The notes: a model not told the origin generated them from the sequence alone. 64,000 nucleotides of DNA from Mucilaginibacter oryzae (GCF_003148845.1 NZ_QGHA01000001.1:682001-746000), one strand, 5' to 3'. Positions 1 through 9,177 are shown, numbered from the stretch's first letter. Program-made: numbers and translations.

Positions 1-603
1 AGCCATTACCACAGGCTGTTTTACTTACGTTACCAATTGCTTTCGGCCCTTAACCGGTTTTTTACCGGTTTTGCAGGCCAGGCCATCGCGCAATTGCAGG
101 AATCGCTCTCCGGTACTAACAACCGTTCAAAACCGGCCGATATTGAGGATTTACGCATATGCCTTGCCATGTTTCTGGCTTTATGCAACGACAGGGGAAG
201 TTTGAAGCAACTGGCTTTACTTACCCGCACTGATGCCTGGTACGAAAAGAAACTGGGCATGCTTTGGACCATCCGAAAAAGCCTGATGGAAATTTTGGTG
301 CAGGCACAGTTCGCCAACATTGAGGTTGCCATGTCGCGTTTAAACAGTTTTAGGAGAAGGTATAAGAAGTACCTGCTGAAAACTTCGGAAGAGCGGGTGC
401 TGGTATTTTTAGGACTTGTTGAAAACTACCTGCTAAAGCCTGATATTGCTATTGAACCTTCATACAAAAAAGCGGTTTTAACCTTTGTTGATGAACCGGG
501 GAATAACGACCTGTTTACATTGAGTTTTATTGCCTGGTTAATGGCAAGATGGGATAAACGGACGGCTTACCAGGTGGTTTTGGGGTTGGTATCACAATAC
601 TGA
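1..603 (+). CDS. C-terminal part of an unknown helical protein (5' end outside window)
   Basis: The reading frame is open from base 1 and ends at TGA 601-603, so the gene begins upstream of the window. A TTG at 37 is in frame, but nothing marks it as the real start. About 200 residues are visible. They are predicted mostly helical, with regularly spaced aromatic and leucine residues and a basic stretch (RRRYKKYLLK, about residues 118-127 of the visible part), which would suit a tetratricopeptide-like or helical-repeat protein. I do not recognise the family. A strong hairpin terminator follows at 723-758. Confidence 0.75.
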   Translation, partial: SHYHRLFYLRYQLLSALNRFFTGFAGQAIAQLQESLSGTNNRSKPADIEDLRICLAMFLALCNDRGSLKQLALLTRTDAWYEKKLGMLWTIRKSLMEILVQAQFANIEVAMSRLNSFRRRYKKYLLKTSEERVLVFLGLVENYLLKPDIAIEPSYKKAVLTFVDEPGNNDLFTLSFIAWLMARWDKRTAYQVVLGLVSQY

Positions 604-722
604 CCAAATGCATAATTAAAGCTTCACTTTAACTTATTGAGTAACCACATGATACCAAAATGATGGCAACGTAACGCCTTTGAAGCTTGGAACCGAATAG
701 CAACCTGTAAAAACCGCTTATA

Positions 723-758
723 ATAAAAGCCTTTAATCTTTCAACTAAAGGCTTTTAT
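723..758. terminator. bidirectional hairpin terminator
   Basis: A perfect 13-bp inverted repeat (arms 723-735 and 746-758, ATAAAAGCCTTTA and its complement) surrounds a 10-nt loop. The A/T-rich ends give a U-run in both directions. It lies between the upstream plus-strand gene and the minus-strand glycosidase, so it can end both transcripts. Confidence 0.8.
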
Positions 759-862
759 TTCCTGGTTTCAGCAAGGCCGCTTAACCATCCATTCAGTACC
801 TGCGGGTATTGAATCTGCGGTTAAAACAGGGCCTGTTTATCGAGGGACTTATCATCAAAACA

Positions 863-3103
863 TTACAAATACAAAGCCCATTTTTTATAAATATCCATAC
901 AAACCTGCACGGTGTTTCCGGATGGTGTTGAGGGATAGTGTTGTGTTGTTTGAGTTTTACCGGTCCAGTCCCAGTCAAATTTGGCGCGTAATTTATTAAT
1001 GGCCTTCATATCCGGTTCTGAGCCGGTTTTGATGGTTTTCCGTAATTCGTTAAAAAACAAATCCCAACGTAATTTATAATACGAACCGATCAGGCCCGAC
1101 CAATCTTTCGAGGCATAGTCTGAATTTACATTATCCTCACCACCCCAGGTAGTAATCAGCACACGGGCGCTTTTTTCATAATAATCTTTCTCCGCTTCAG
1201 TTTTTCCGAATGCCCTTGCCTGCTCAAGCCATGAGCCCAGTAAAAATTCGGTCTGGGTTCCGGTTAATTTATCAACATCATCACAAATATCATCAAACAA
1301 GGCAGTGAACTTATTAAAGGCAACTTCATTTTTAGCATAGTAGGCATTGCTGATAGAATCGCGGATTGACAGGGCCAGGTTAGCCAATACCTGCTTTTCT
1401 ACCACCACCAGGTCGCGCTGGTAATGAGCAGAACGTTTGGAAACCGAATCGGCAAGGAATAGGCCCGGTAATATATTGGCCAAAGCCTGGTAATCATAAC
1501 TGCTCAACGACGAATAATCGCCATGCCCCTTCAGCATCGGTTTGGATTGGATGATATTGCCCAAACCAACCCCCGAAACCTGGTTGTTATACACCAGCGG
1601 CAAAAGCTTTGCCCACACCGCCTGCACGGCCGCGTCATTATTGCCTGCCCTGCTGGCGGCGTATTTTTTAATCCAATCCTTAGTATTGATGGCATCTTTG
1701 TTCCAGGCATAATCAAACACCCACTCAAACATAAAATCATTAATCCCAAAACCCTCAAGGGTTGATCCGATACCCGCCATTTGACGGCTGTTGGGATCAT
1801 TTTCGGCTGCAGGCAGCAGCCTGGCTACTTTTAAAAGCGGCGCTGCCATTTGTGTATTACCTCCAAAATTACCGAGGTAACACCAAATATACGGCGCGTT
1901 AAAAAAGCCGTCGGTAGGGCGCCATATTTCAGTATGTTCGCCGAAATAGTCAAGCAAAATCATTTTGTTTGCCGGCACCGCTTTAATCATGGCCTCCAGG
2001 CGAGGATTGGTCCAATGTTTACGGTCATAATAAAATGTCCAGCCCATTTGTATCCAGCTTGCATCGGCATCAACCGCCTGCATGCCGCTGTATATGGTTT
2101 TAGCCACCTTTGCCAGGTAGGCGGGTTCCCAACTGGGCGGGTTCATTTCATTAAATGGATCGGCGCCGTAATAGTGATTGGTTCCTAATAGCTTCTGTTG
2201 TTCTTTAAGGTAAGCTTTTTGTATTTTAACAAACAGGGGGTCCATCGGATCCAGGAAAAAGGCGTCGTTTTCTGCCCCCGTATCGTACGAACCCAGGTCG
2301 GTAAGCTTCATATCCGGAAACCTAACTTTCAGATCTTTGGGTACATGCCCCGCAAAAGCCGGCAAAATAGGCGTCATGCCGAAAGCTCTTTCCCGCTTTA
2401 AAATTTGTTTTTGCAATGCAAACTGGTTATCGATAAAGCTTTGCGGCAGGGGACCTAACCAACGGTCGAGGTTACCCATTCGTTGCCAGGGCAGGTGCGA
2501 CGGACCGGTAAAGAACGAGCGGCTTTGCTCATCTGTCATCCCGAATTGTTTCCAGACACGCTGCCATATATATTCCTGTCCGGTTATTGCCAGGGGCATA
2601 TTAATGCCGTTTAAGGCCATCCAGTCTATAAGCCGCTCCCACTCATCCCATTTCCACCAAAGCATGGTATAGCCAAAGGTGCAGTAATTTAAAAAGAAGC
2701 GCTTATCAAAACGGCATTCCTGCCCAACGGGTACTTTCACCATCGGCAATACAGCAGGTACGTTGATAGCATCTTTTGAATACCAGCTAACCGATATATT
2801 ACATACATTTTTCAAATAATAATTCAGGCCCTTAGCCATAGCTAAGGCGTTGGTACCCTTTATTACTATTTTATTGTTTTTGCTTTCCACATAAAAACTG
2901 TCGCGAAGATTTTTAGAAGCAATGGGCTCAAGCAAAAAAGCTGCGGATTTACCAGGCAGCAACCGCTCAATTAACGCGCGTACTTCGCCGTAATCGGGGT
3001 TAACGGGCCCCCGAGGCTTTGCGGTAGCAGCCGCGTTAATTGCTCCCGCAAAAAAAATGATCAGTAAATAAGTAAGTTTTTTAAAAGTAGCGGTTTTTAT
3101 CAT
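863..3103 (-). CDS. alpha-N-acetylglucosaminidase, glycoside hydrolase family 89 (NAGLU-like)
   Basis: This exo-enzyme would release terminal alpha-linked N-acetylglucosamine from glycans. The 746-residue protein has a signal peptide (hydrophobic residues 11-28), a small N-terminal alpha/beta domain (to about residue 120), a (beta/alpha)8 catalytic domain and a helical C-terminal domain, which is the family layout and length. By alignment to human NAGLU from memory, Glu319 (ADPFNEMNPP) is the acid/base and Glu450 (GSTLEGFG) the nucleophile; both are present. The secreted or periplasmic location is inferred from the signal peptide. It stands alone, without a neighbouring SusC/D pair, so its role in polysaccharide use is uncertain. 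The start is the ATG before the signal peptide. Confidence 0.93.
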   Translation of the reverse strand: MIKTATFKKLTYLLIIFFAGAINAAATAKPRGPVNPDYGEVRALIERLLPGKSAAFLLEPIASKNLRDSFYVESKNNKIVIKGTNALAMAKGLNYYLKNVCNISVSWYSKDAINVPAVLPMVKVPVGQECRFDKRFFLNYCTFGYTMLWWKWDEWERLIDWMALNGINMPLAITGQEYIWQRVWKQFGMTDEQSRSFFTGPSHLPWQRMGNLDRWLGPLPQSFIDNQFALQKQILKRERAFGMTPILPAFAGHVPKDLKVRFPDMKLTDLGSYDTGAENDAFFLDPMDPLFVKIQKAYLKEQQKLLGTNHYYGADPFNEMNPPSWEPAYLAKVAKTIYSGMQAVDADASWIQMGWTFYYDRKHWTNPRLEAMIKAVPANKMILLDYFGEHTEIWRPTDGFFNAPYIWCYLGNFGGNTQMAAPLLKVARLLPAAENDPNSRQMAGIGSTLEGFGINDFMFEWVFDYAWNKDAINTKDWIKKYAASRAGNNDAAVQAVWAKLLPLVYNNQVSGVGLGNIIQSKPMLKGHGDYSSLSSYDYQALANILPGLFLADSVSKRSAHYQRDLVVVEKQVLANLALSIRDSISNAYYAKNEVAFNKFTALFDDICDDVDKLTGTQTEFLLGSWLEQARAFGKTEAEKDYYEKSARVLITTWGGEDNVNSDYASKDWSGLIGSYYKLRWDLFFNELRKTIKTGSEPDMKAINKLRAKFDWDWTGKTQTTQHYPSTPSGNTVQVCMDIYKKWALYL

Positions 3104-3383
3104 CGTTAAGGGTTAAGTAGATTAAAGCAGGAAAGCATATTGCTCCGCCTTCAAAAATATTACTATTACCCAAGCAAGCATTGACAAAATTTATCACAAA
3201 TCGGGTTATTAATACTTACGCAGCGTTAATTTAACAGAAAGAAAATACTTTTTATCACTTCACACAGGTTAATTTAGCAGGTAATCAGCCATCCCCTGCC
3301 GGGAGCAAACTCACCCTGCGGCAAAATTTTTACGGGCTTTCCGGATGTCCGGTAAACGCCTGTAATTTTCGGCAACCGGTCAA

Positions 3384-3447
3384 TGATTAGCATCATTTTG
3401 TACGCTGATACTCATCAGTCGTCCCGGAAATTCCAACACTAATTTTG
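3384..3447 (+). promoter_or_regulatory. tandem Crp/Fnr-type boxes and -7 element of the ompW-like gene
   Basis: Two perfect dyads, TGATtagcATCA (3384-3395) and TGATactcATCA (3406-3417), lie exactly 22 bp apart. A consensus Bacteroidota -7 element TAATTTTG follows at 3440-3447. The box centres are 57.5 and 35.5 bp from the end of the -7 element. This is the best-formed member of the 12-promoter set described in the findings. Confidence 0.75.
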
Positions 3448-3471
3448 ACCCATATTCTAACACGCATATTT

Positions 3472-4161
3472 ATGAAATATTTAAAACTAACCTTAATCTG
3501 TGCCCTTTTTTGCAGTGCGACTGCTGCCTTTGCACAGGAAAAAAACGAACTTGATATCCGCGTACGCGCAGTAGCTGTGATCCCGCAGGAAAGCGCGTCT
3601 ATCGGCGTGATCGGGGGCGGCGTGAACATTTCCAATTCAGTAATACCGGAGGTGGATTTTACCTACTTTTTCGCCAAAAACTTTTCGGCCGAACTGATCC
3701 TTGGTACCACTAAACATAAGGTAAATACTAAAGGATCAAACCTGACCGCTATCGGCGGAAGCAGCTCGGCTGATGTTAACCTAGGCAGCGTATGGTTATT
3801 GCCGCCAACGCTTACCCTGCAATACCATGTTCCGGCCGGAAAAGTATTCAAACCTTATTTAGGTGCCGGCGCTAACTACACTATTTTTTACAGCGCTGAT
3901 AAAGGCAATACCGTTCAGGGGATCAAATACAAAGACAAATTTGCCTTTGCCGCGCAGGCAGGCGCCGATTTTGACATCAGCAAAAAGGTATTCCTGAATA
4001 TTGATGTGAAAAAGCTTTTCCTGAATACGAAAGCTACAGTAGATGCTTCGAACTTAACCCCGGCCGGTAGCCCCGCGTTGGCGCCGGTACTGCAAAATAT
4101 CAATGCCGATGTAAAGATCAGGCCATGGCTGATCGGTATTGGCATTGGCCGACGCTTTTAG
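3472..4161 (+). CDS. OmpW-family outer membrane protein
   Basis: A 229-residue protein with a cleavable signal peptide (ends near AFAQ, residue 20) and alternating beta-strand segments ending in an aromatic residue (GIGRRF), as expected for an 8-stranded outer membrane barrel. The OmpW-like pattern includes WLLPPTLTLQYH and KPYLGAGANYT in the middle. OmpW proteins are linked to transport of small hydrophobic molecules and are induced by low oxygen in Enterobacteria. I chose the ATG at 3472 because it precedes the signal peptide; a TTG 27 bases upstream overlaps the -7 element. It has its own promoter with two Fnr-type boxes and its own terminator. Confidence 0.88.
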   Translation: MKYLKLTLICALFCSATAAFAQEKNELDIRVRAVAVIPQESASIGVIGGGVNISNSVIPEVDFTYFFAKNFSAELILGTTKHKVNTKGSNLTAIGGSSSADVNLGSVWLLPPTLTLQYHVPAGKVFKPYLGAGANYTIFYSADKGNTVQGIKYKDKFAFAAQAGADFDISKKVFLNIDVKKLFLNTKATVDASNLTPAGSPALAPVLQNINADVKIRPWLIGIGIGRRF

Positions 4162-4187
4162 TGTTTGAGTTGTGTTAAAGTGGTGAA

Positions 4188-4213
4188 AACCTGCCTCCGG
4201 GCGGGTTTTTTTA
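4188..4213 (+). terminator. rho-independent terminator of the ompW-like gene
   Basis: The inverted repeat AACCTGCC/GGCGGGTT (arms 4188-4195 and 4200-4207, one G-U pair) is followed by a run of seven T. It closes the single-gene ompW-like unit 27 bases after its stop codon. Confidence 0.8.
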
Positions 4214-4234
4214 TGTGCATCCGGATAAGAAAAG

Positions 4235-4299
4235 TGATCAGCGTCATCTTTTTTGCTGACCGGCATCTTTCCGCCCGGCCCCTGCAATACTGACCTTTA
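4235..4299 (+). promoter_or_regulatory. tandem Crp/Fnr-type boxes and -7-like element of the efflux operon
   Basis: Distal box TGATcagcGTCA at 4235-4246 and proximal box TGACcggcATCT at 4257-4268 lie 22 bp apart. A weak -7 element (GACCTTTA, 4292-4299) stands at the standard spacing of 58.5 and 36.5 bp. The next gene starts at 4333. Confidence 0.6.
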
Positions 4300-4332
4300 C
4301 TGCTGACAGTAAACTGTTTTCAATCATTTGTT

Positions 4333-5412
4333 ATGCGCAGCAAGTTACCGTACCTACTTTTGCTCAGCCTGTTTGCCTGTAAAAACAGGCAGGAAAGGGT
4401 CCGCCCGGTCCTTTCATCTATTTCCGAGTCTGTTTATGCCTCCGGCACACTGAAAAGCGGTAATCAATACCAGGCCTTTGCCACGGTTAGCGGCGTAATC
4501 AGGAAACGGTTTGTAGAGGTGGGGGATGCGATATCCGTGAATACCCCCATATTACTGATCAGCCGGGAAACACAGCAATTAAACAAGGAAAATGCCGAAT
4601 TAAGCGCGACCTACGCCTCCGCCGCGGCTAACCGGGGTAAACTGGAAGCTGCCCGCCAGGAAATGGAAACCGCACATAACCAAATGCTCAATGATTCGGT
4701 ACTGCTGGTACGGCAGCGCGCACTGTGGCAGCAGGATATCGGTACCAAAGTACAGCTGGAAAACCGGGATTTAGCTGCGAAACAAAGCCGGACAGCCTGG
4801 TACACCGCCGCCGTAAAACTGAAAGACCTTCAGCGGGAAATCAGTTTTAACGCCGCCCAAAGCAGGAATAACCTGCAGCTTAACAGGCACCTGGAAGATG
4901 ATTTTATCCTGCGGAGCAAAGTGAACGGTAAGGTATATGCATTGTTTAAAGAAAACGGCGAATCGGTAACCCCGCAAACGCCACTGGCCCTGCTGGGTGG
5001 TAACGACGGGTTTCTGCTGGAGATGCAGGTAGACGAATATGACATTGCCCGCGTAGCCACCGGGCAAAAGGTACTGGTAACCATGGATAGCTATAAGGGA
5101 AAGGTTTTTGAGGCTGTGGTTACTAAAATTTACCCTGCCATGAACGAACGCAGCAAAACCTTCCTGGTGGAAGCCGCCTTCACCAGGCCGCCCGCTAAAC
5201 TATTTCCCAATGCCACGCTGGAAGCCAATATCATTATCAGCACCAAAAAAAACGCGCTGCTTATCCCCCGGTTTTGCCTTCTGAACGATTCTACCGTTCT
5301 GATGTCGGACGGGAAGCCGCGGACCATAAAAACCGGGTTGAGTGATTACAGCCAGGTGGAAGTGTTAACCGGTATTGACCGGCAGGACGAACTTTTAAAA
5401 CCAAAGCCGTGA
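4333..5412 (+). CDS. HlyD/MacA-like efflux membrane-fusion protein (lipoprotein)
   Basis: This 359-residue protein would link an inner-membrane ABC exporter to an outer-membrane channel. The N-terminus is an SpII lipoprotein signal (LLLSLFAC, Cys16). It is followed by a biotinyl-lipoyl-like half (about 50-85), a long alpha-helical hairpin (about 85-185, Gln/Ala/Arg-rich), the second lipoyl half and a beta-barrel domain (about 205-300). The stop codon overlaps the GTG start of the permease gene, so the three efflux genes form one operon. No TolC gene lies in this operon; another in the genome would be needed. Substrate is unknown. Confidence 0.88.
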   Translation: MRSKLPYLLLLSLFACKNRQERVRPVLSSISESVYASGTLKSGNQYQAFATVSGVIRKRFVEVGDAISVNTPILLISRETQQLNKENAELSATYASAAANRGKLEAARQEMETAHNQMLNDSVLLVRQRALWQQDIGTKVQLENRDLAAKQSRTAWYTAAVKLKDLQREISFNAAQSRNNLQLNRHLEDDFILRSKVNGKVYALFKENGESVTPQTPLALLGGNDGFLLEMQVDEYDIARVATGQKVLVTMDSYKGKVFEAVVTKIYPAMNERSKTFLVEAAFTRPPAKLFPNATLEANIIISTKKNALLIPRFCLLNDSTVLMSDGKPRTIKTGLSDYSQVEVLTGIDRQDELLKPKP

Positions 5413-6668
5413 GCCTGAAACTGATCATCGAGATAGCCCGCTCATTATTGCTGGCACGCTGGCGCCAAACGCTGGTTGCGGCTATCGGTGTAACCTTTAG
5501 CATCACCATGTTTATAGCTTTGCTCAGTTTTATGGGCGGCCTTAATAAATTGCTGGATGGCCTGGTGGTGAACAGAACGCCACACATCCGGTTATACAGC
5601 GATGTGGAAGCGGCCAAACACCAACCGATAGAATTATCGCCGGAGTTTAGTGGTTATCATCATTTTATCAGCTCGGTTAAACCGGTATCCAAATCCCCGG
5701 CAATCCATAACGCGTTGCCTGTAATGAAGGCGCTTGAAAATGATCCGCAGGTGTTGGGCGTTTCGCCCCGGGTTAGCACCCAGGTGTTTTACAATATCGG
5801 CGCCACACAACTGAACGGTTTGGTGAGCGGCATTGATGTTTTACTGGAAAACCGACTGTTCTCCTTCAGCGATTATGTAACCGAGGGCAGGTTTGTGGAT
5901 TTAAAAAACACGCCGAACAGCATTTTATTGGGTAAAGGTGTTGCCGTCAAAATGCTGGCCCATATCGGCGATGTTATCCATATCACAACTGTTACCGGCG
6001 AACAGTTTCCGCTAAAGGTAGCGGGAATTTACCAAACCGGCCTCCAGCAAGTTGATGATGAACAAAGCTACGTATCAGTAGCAACGGCGCAAAAAATCAT
6101 AGGAGCATCCAATAATTATATAACCGATATCGAGGTTAAACTGAAAGACATTACCCGGGCGCCTGCACTGGCCGCAACCTACCGGCAACGCTTTGATGTG
6201 GATGCTATTGACATACAAACCGCCAATTCTGAATTTGAGACCGGGAACTTTATCCGGACACTGATTTCCTATTCGGTGGGCGTAACCTTACTGATTGTTG
6301 CCGGTTTCGGAATTTATAACATCCTGAATATGATGATCTATGAAAAGCTGGACACTATCGCCATCTTAAAAGCGGTAGGTTTTTCGGGCAGGGATGTAAA
6401 CGGCATTTTTAACGCCATCGCTTTAAGTATCGGGTTGTTCGGCGGCGTGTTCGGGCTTTTACTCGGTTACGGCCTATCCGCCGTTATCGCGCATATCCCC
6501 TTCAACACCACCGCCTTGCCTACAATCAAAACCTACCCGATTGATTTTAACCCCAGGTTTTACCTGATAGGCGGGGTATTTTCGATGGTTACCACTTACC
6601 TGGCCGGTTATTTCCCCTCCCGTAAGGCAAGCAGGGTTGATCCGGTCATTATCATCAGGGGGAAATAA
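5409..6668 (+). CDS. ABC transporter permease, MacB/LolC-FtsX type
   Basis: 419 residues. There is one N-terminal membrane helix (about 20-40), a large periplasmic domain (about 45-280) and three C-terminal helices (about 285-310, 335-365, 380-400). This is the FtsX/MacB_PCD arrangement of mechanotransmission-type exporters. The start is GTG, sharing four bases with the previous stop (GTGA), a translational coupling arrangement. With the adaptor upstream and the ATPase downstream it forms a MacAB-like tripartite exporter in which permease and ATPase are separate genes. Confidence 0.9.
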   Translation: MSLKLIIEIARSLLLARWRQTLVAAIGVTFSITMFIALLSFMGGLNKLLDGLVVNRTPHIRLYSDVEAAKHQPIELSPEFSGYHHFISSVKPVSKSPAIHNALPVMKALENDPQVLGVSPRVSTQVFYNIGATQLNGLVSGIDVLLENRLFSFSDYVTEGRFVDLKNTPNSILLGKGVAVKMLAHIGDVIHITTVTGEQFPLKVAGIYQTGLQQVDDEQSYVSVATAQKIIGASNNYITDIEVKLKDITRAPALAATYRQRFDVDAIDIQTANSEFETGNFIRTLISYSVGVTLLIVAGFGIYNILNMMIYEKLDTIAILKAVGFSGRDVNGIFNAIALSIGLFGGVFGLLLGYGLSAVIAHIPFNTTALPTIKTYPIDFNPRFYLIGGVFSMVTTYLAGYFPSRKASRVDPVIIIRGK

Positions 6669-6669
6669 C

Positions 6670-7362
6670 ATGAACGATACACTTTTACAGGCCACGGCCA
6701 TCTCCAAATATTTCCACGATCCGCAAACCATACAGATCCTGAAGGAAGTTAGTTTTTCGCTTGAGCGGGGCGAGTTCGCTTCCATTATCGGGAAATCCGG
6801 CTGCGGCAAATCAACGCTGCTTTACATTCTTTCTACAATGGATACGGATTATGAAGGCGGGCTGAAAATAGATGGCCGCGAGATGAAAGGGCGCAGCGAA
6901 CAGGAACTGGCAAACGTTCGCAATGAAAAGATCGGCTTTGTATTCCAGTTCCACTATTTGCTCAATGAATTCTCGGTACTGCGCAACGTTATGCTGCCGG
7001 GACTTAAACTGGGCAAAATTTCGGCGCAGGAAGTGGAACACCGCGCTATGGAGAAGCTAAAGATACTGGGTATTGCCGACGAAGCGCTCAAAAACCCCAA
7101 CCAGCTATCGGGCGGGCAAAAACAAAGGGTAGCCATAGCGCGAGCGCTCATTAACAATCCGGTAATTATTATGGGCGATGAACCTACCGGGAACCTGGAT
7201 AAAAAAAACACAGAGATTGTTTTTGACATTTTTAAAGAACTGGCCGAAAGCTATCACCAGACACTGCTGGTAGTTACGCACGACAACGCCTTTGCCGAAC
7301 GTACGCACCGGATCATCACCATGGAAGATGGCATGATCCTCCCGCCGGGAAGACCCAAATAA
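6670..7362 (+). CDS. ABC transporter ATP-binding protein, LolD/MacB type
   Basis: A 230-residue nucleotide-binding subunit. Walker A (GKSGCGKST), the signature LSGGQKQR, Walker B ([12 protein letters not shown]) and the switch His (VVTHD) are all intact, so it should hydrolyse ATP. The ATG at 6670 follows the permease stop by one base and precedes the first conserved residues; an in-frame start inside the permease gene (6637) is less likely. It is the last gene of the three-gene efflux operon driven from the tandem-box promoter at 4235-4299. Confidence 0.93.
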   Translation: MNDTLLQATAISKYFHDPQTIQILKEVSFSLERGEFASIIGKSGCGKSTLLYILSTMDTDYEGGLKIDGREMKGRSEQELANVRNEKIGFVFQFHYLLNEFSVLRNVMLPGLKLGKISAQEVEHRAMEKLKILGIADEALKNPNQLSGGQKQRVAIARALINNPVIIMGDEPTGNLDKKNTEIVFDIFKELAESYHQTLLVVTHDNAFAERTHRIITMEDGMILPPGRPK

Positions 7363-7410
7363 ACAATAAAGCATATCGATTAAAATGATGTACAAATACC
7401 TGTTTAAAAC

Positions 7411-7444
7411 TGACCGACATCAAACTTCAGCGTCCCGGCCATCA
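7411..7444 (+). promoter_or_regulatory. possible isolated Crp/Fnr-type tandem box
   Basis: TGACcgacATCA (7411-7422) fits the box consensus. A half-box with ATCA (7433-7444) follows at the usual 22-bp step. I find no -7 element at the standard distance (end near 7475), so it may be decayed or may act on the stress-protein gene in another way. Confidence 0.35.
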
Positions 7445-7450
7445 TATGTA

Positions 7451-7562
7451 GAGCCTGTGATACGGTGTTTCATCACACCGCTTTCGGAGGCGGGTGTTGT
7501 CGTTTTAAATAATGTAACTTCTTTAGATCATGTGATACGGTGAAAACACCGACCACAGGCTC
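7451..7562. repeat. inverted and direct repeats in the leader of the universal stress gene
   Basis: GAGCCTGTG (7451-7459) is repeated in inverse as CACAGGCTC (7554-7562), and CGGTGTTT (7463-7470) pairs with a matching inner segment, so the region can form a long imperfect hairpin. The 12-mer TGTGATACGGTG also occurs as a direct repeat at 7456-7467 and 7531-7542, 75 bp apart. Function unknown; it ends 38 bases before the start codon at 7601. Confidence 0.6.
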
Positions 7563-7600
7563 GAACTATAATTTACCTGCAAAATCAATTTATAAATATC

Positions 7601-8473
7601 ATGAAAAAAATACTTGTTCTGACCGATCTGAGCGCCACAGCGGCCAATGCGGCCTCCGCAGCGCTCCCGCTTTGCTGCGCCCTGCACACCAACCTGGTAT
7701 TACTGCATACCTGGACCCCGCAACCGGTACTGGCAGAATATCCCAACAACTCCCGGATTATTGACGCCCTGCTTTATGGCGAGCAATCTAAAGGGCAACT
7801 GGAAGCCTTAAAAGAAAATTTAAAGGAAGAACTGGCAGGCTTGCCGCCACCGGAAAGGCTGCCATCCATTGACTGGCGCCATGAAGACGGATCGCTCAGG
7901 GATTGCGTACAAATTCAGCTGCACCATAAGGATATCGAAATGCTGGTGATGGGCAGCCGCACAGGCGGCAAGCTGGACCACTTGTTTCTGGGCAGTGATA
8001 CCCGCGCAGTGATTGATCATAGTAACCGCCCTGTATTGGTAGTTCCGGATGGTAAAAAGATGGGGCCGATAAAAAAGGTAACCTTTGCCAGCGACCTGAA
8101 TGATGGCGACCTGCGCGCGGTTCATTACCTCACCAGGATAGGTCGGCTGATAGGTTTTGAACTGGAGATCATCCACGTGGTGATTTACGGCTCGCAGGAA
8201 GACGACGCGGTATTACGCCAGGAGCAGTTTAAAAAGCATGTGGATAAATTCCGTTTCCCTGATATCAGCTACCGCAATATTTATGGGGAGAATATAACCG
8301 ACCGGCTAAGCCACCATTGCCACGAAAACGGATCGCACCTGCTGGCCCTTTGCCATGACCGGCACAGTTTCTGGAGCAGGCTTTTTGGAGGCAGCCAGAG
8401 TGTTAAACTGCTGGATAAACAACAGTTGCCCTTACTGGTGATTCCCGCAAACCTGGAAACCGGGGGACTTTGA
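7601..8473 (+). CDS. tandem-domain universal stress protein (UspA family)
   Basis: 290 residues with two Usp domains (about 1-150 and 155-285). The first starts with KKILVLTDLS and carries the ATP-binding pattern G-x2-G-x9-G-S (GSRTGG...LGSD, about residues 123-138), followed by RPVLVVP. The second is shorter and keeps the terminal LPLLVIP strand but not a clean ATP motif. Such proteins are cytoplasmic and accumulate under growth arrest and oxygen limitation. It is monocistronic: repeats lie upstream and a hairpin downstream (8559-8593). The neighbouring genes suggest a role in the low-oxygen response; this is inference. Confidence 0.9.
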   Translation: MKKILVLTDLSATAANAASAALPLCCALHTNLVLLHTWTPQPVLAEYPNNSRIIDALLYGEQSKGQLEALKENLKEELAGLPPPERLPSIDWRHEDGSLRDCVQIQLHHKDIEMLVMGSRTGGKLDHLFLGSDTRAVIDHSNRPVLVVPDGKKMGPIKKVTFASDLNDGDLRAVHYLTRIGRLIGFELEIIHVVIYGSQEDDAVLRQEQFKKHVDKFRFPDISYRNIYGENITDRLSHHCHENGSHLLALCHDRHSFWSRLFGGSQSVKLLDKQQLPLLVIPANLETGGL

Positions 8474-8558
8474 TAAGCGCATTTCCGGGCATTTAGCTTG
8501 CACTTAGTCGCCTTTTATTATAGAGGGCTGAATGATACCAACGGTGCAGCAGTTGCTT

Positions 8559-8593
8559 AGTTAACAGGTGACCGGCAGCGTCACCTGTTAACT
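8559..8593. terminator. strong hairpin between convergent genes
   Basis: A perfect 14-bp inverted repeat (arms 8559-8572 and 8580-8593, AGTTAACAGGTGAC and its complement) has a 7-nt loop. It lies between the stress-protein gene and queD, which converge. There is no long T-run, so factor-assisted termination or RNA 3'-end protection is possible. Confidence 0.6.
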
Positions 8594-8674
8594 GCTTATA
8601 TTCTGCCTCATCACCATGTGCAAGCACCCGTTTCTATTGCCGGGCGGGCGAATTCCACAGAACCGGTTTTTTAA

Positions 8675-9037
8675 TCAATCGGCTCCGCCCTCGTAAATAA
8701 CACCCGAGGTAGGCGTTTCTTTCAGTTCAATCCTGCTCAATCCGGGTATCTCCGGTTGGATGCCGCGCCATAGCCAGCGCGCTACATTTTCGGCAGTAGG
8801 GTTTTGCAGTCCTGCAATCTCATTGAGCATGGCATGGTCCAGTTGGTCAACCAGAGGTTTAACTACGGCCTTCAAATCTTTAAAATCAATCACCCAACCT
8901 TCTTCGGCACTAACGGCGCCCGATACATAAACGGTTAAATGATAAGTGTGTCCATGTACCCGGCGGCAACGGTGCCCCTCCGGTACGTTGGGCAAAAAAT
9001 GGGCGGCATCGAACGTAAATTGCTTATATATAGTCAT
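8675..9037 (-). CDS. queD: 6-carboxytetrahydropterin synthase / PTPS-family protein (QueD-like)
   Basis: 120 residues, the usual length. The zinc-binding histidines His13, His28 and His30 and the catalytic Cys24 (GHRCRRVHGH) are present. So are the LDHAML motif (Asp/His of the proton relay) and the C-terminal Glu motif (ELKETPTSG). Family members convert 7,8-dihydroneopterin triphosphate to 6-carboxy- or 6-pyruvoyl-tetrahydropterin, for queuosine or a pterin cofactor. No other queuosine gene is nearby. The promoter region (9079-9143) contains weak versions of the tandem boxes. The start is the ATG at 9037. Confidence 0.92.
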   Translation of the reverse strand: MTIYKQFTFDAAHFLPNVPEGHRCRRVHGHTYHLTVYVSGAVSAEEGWVIDFKDLKAVVKPLVDQLDHAMLNEIAGLQNPTAENVARWLWRGIQPEIPGLSRIELKETPTSGVIYEGGAD

Positions 9038-9078
9038 AAATCGCTTTTAAGAGTGTAACCAATCAGATTACACCATCC

Positions 9079-9143
9079 CAAAATTGCATGGTAATGCCCG
9101 GCCATAAAATGCGCAGGATCATAAAATTTCCTGATCCATGCAC
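9079..9143 (-). promoter_or_regulatory. degenerate tandem boxes and -7 element upstream of queD
   Basis: On the minus strand a -7 element CAATTTTG (9079-9086) is preceded at the standard spacing by TGATcctgCGCA (9110-9121) and GTGCatggATCA (9132-9143). Each box has only one good half-site. The geometry fits the regulon exactly, but the box quality is poor. Confidence 0.4.
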
Positions 9144-9177
9144 TGGATTTTCAGAATAAAGCCCGGTATAGCAAACC

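Noticed and set aside
3104..3383. Additional gene upstream of the ompW-like promoter
   Set aside because: Short frames only, no start with a promoter element and no protein-like pattern; treated as the glycosidase upstream region.
7381..7395. Possible start region of a minus-strand 96-residue frame at 7105-7395
   Set aside because: Antisense to the ATP-binding gene with intact motifs; no independent evidence.
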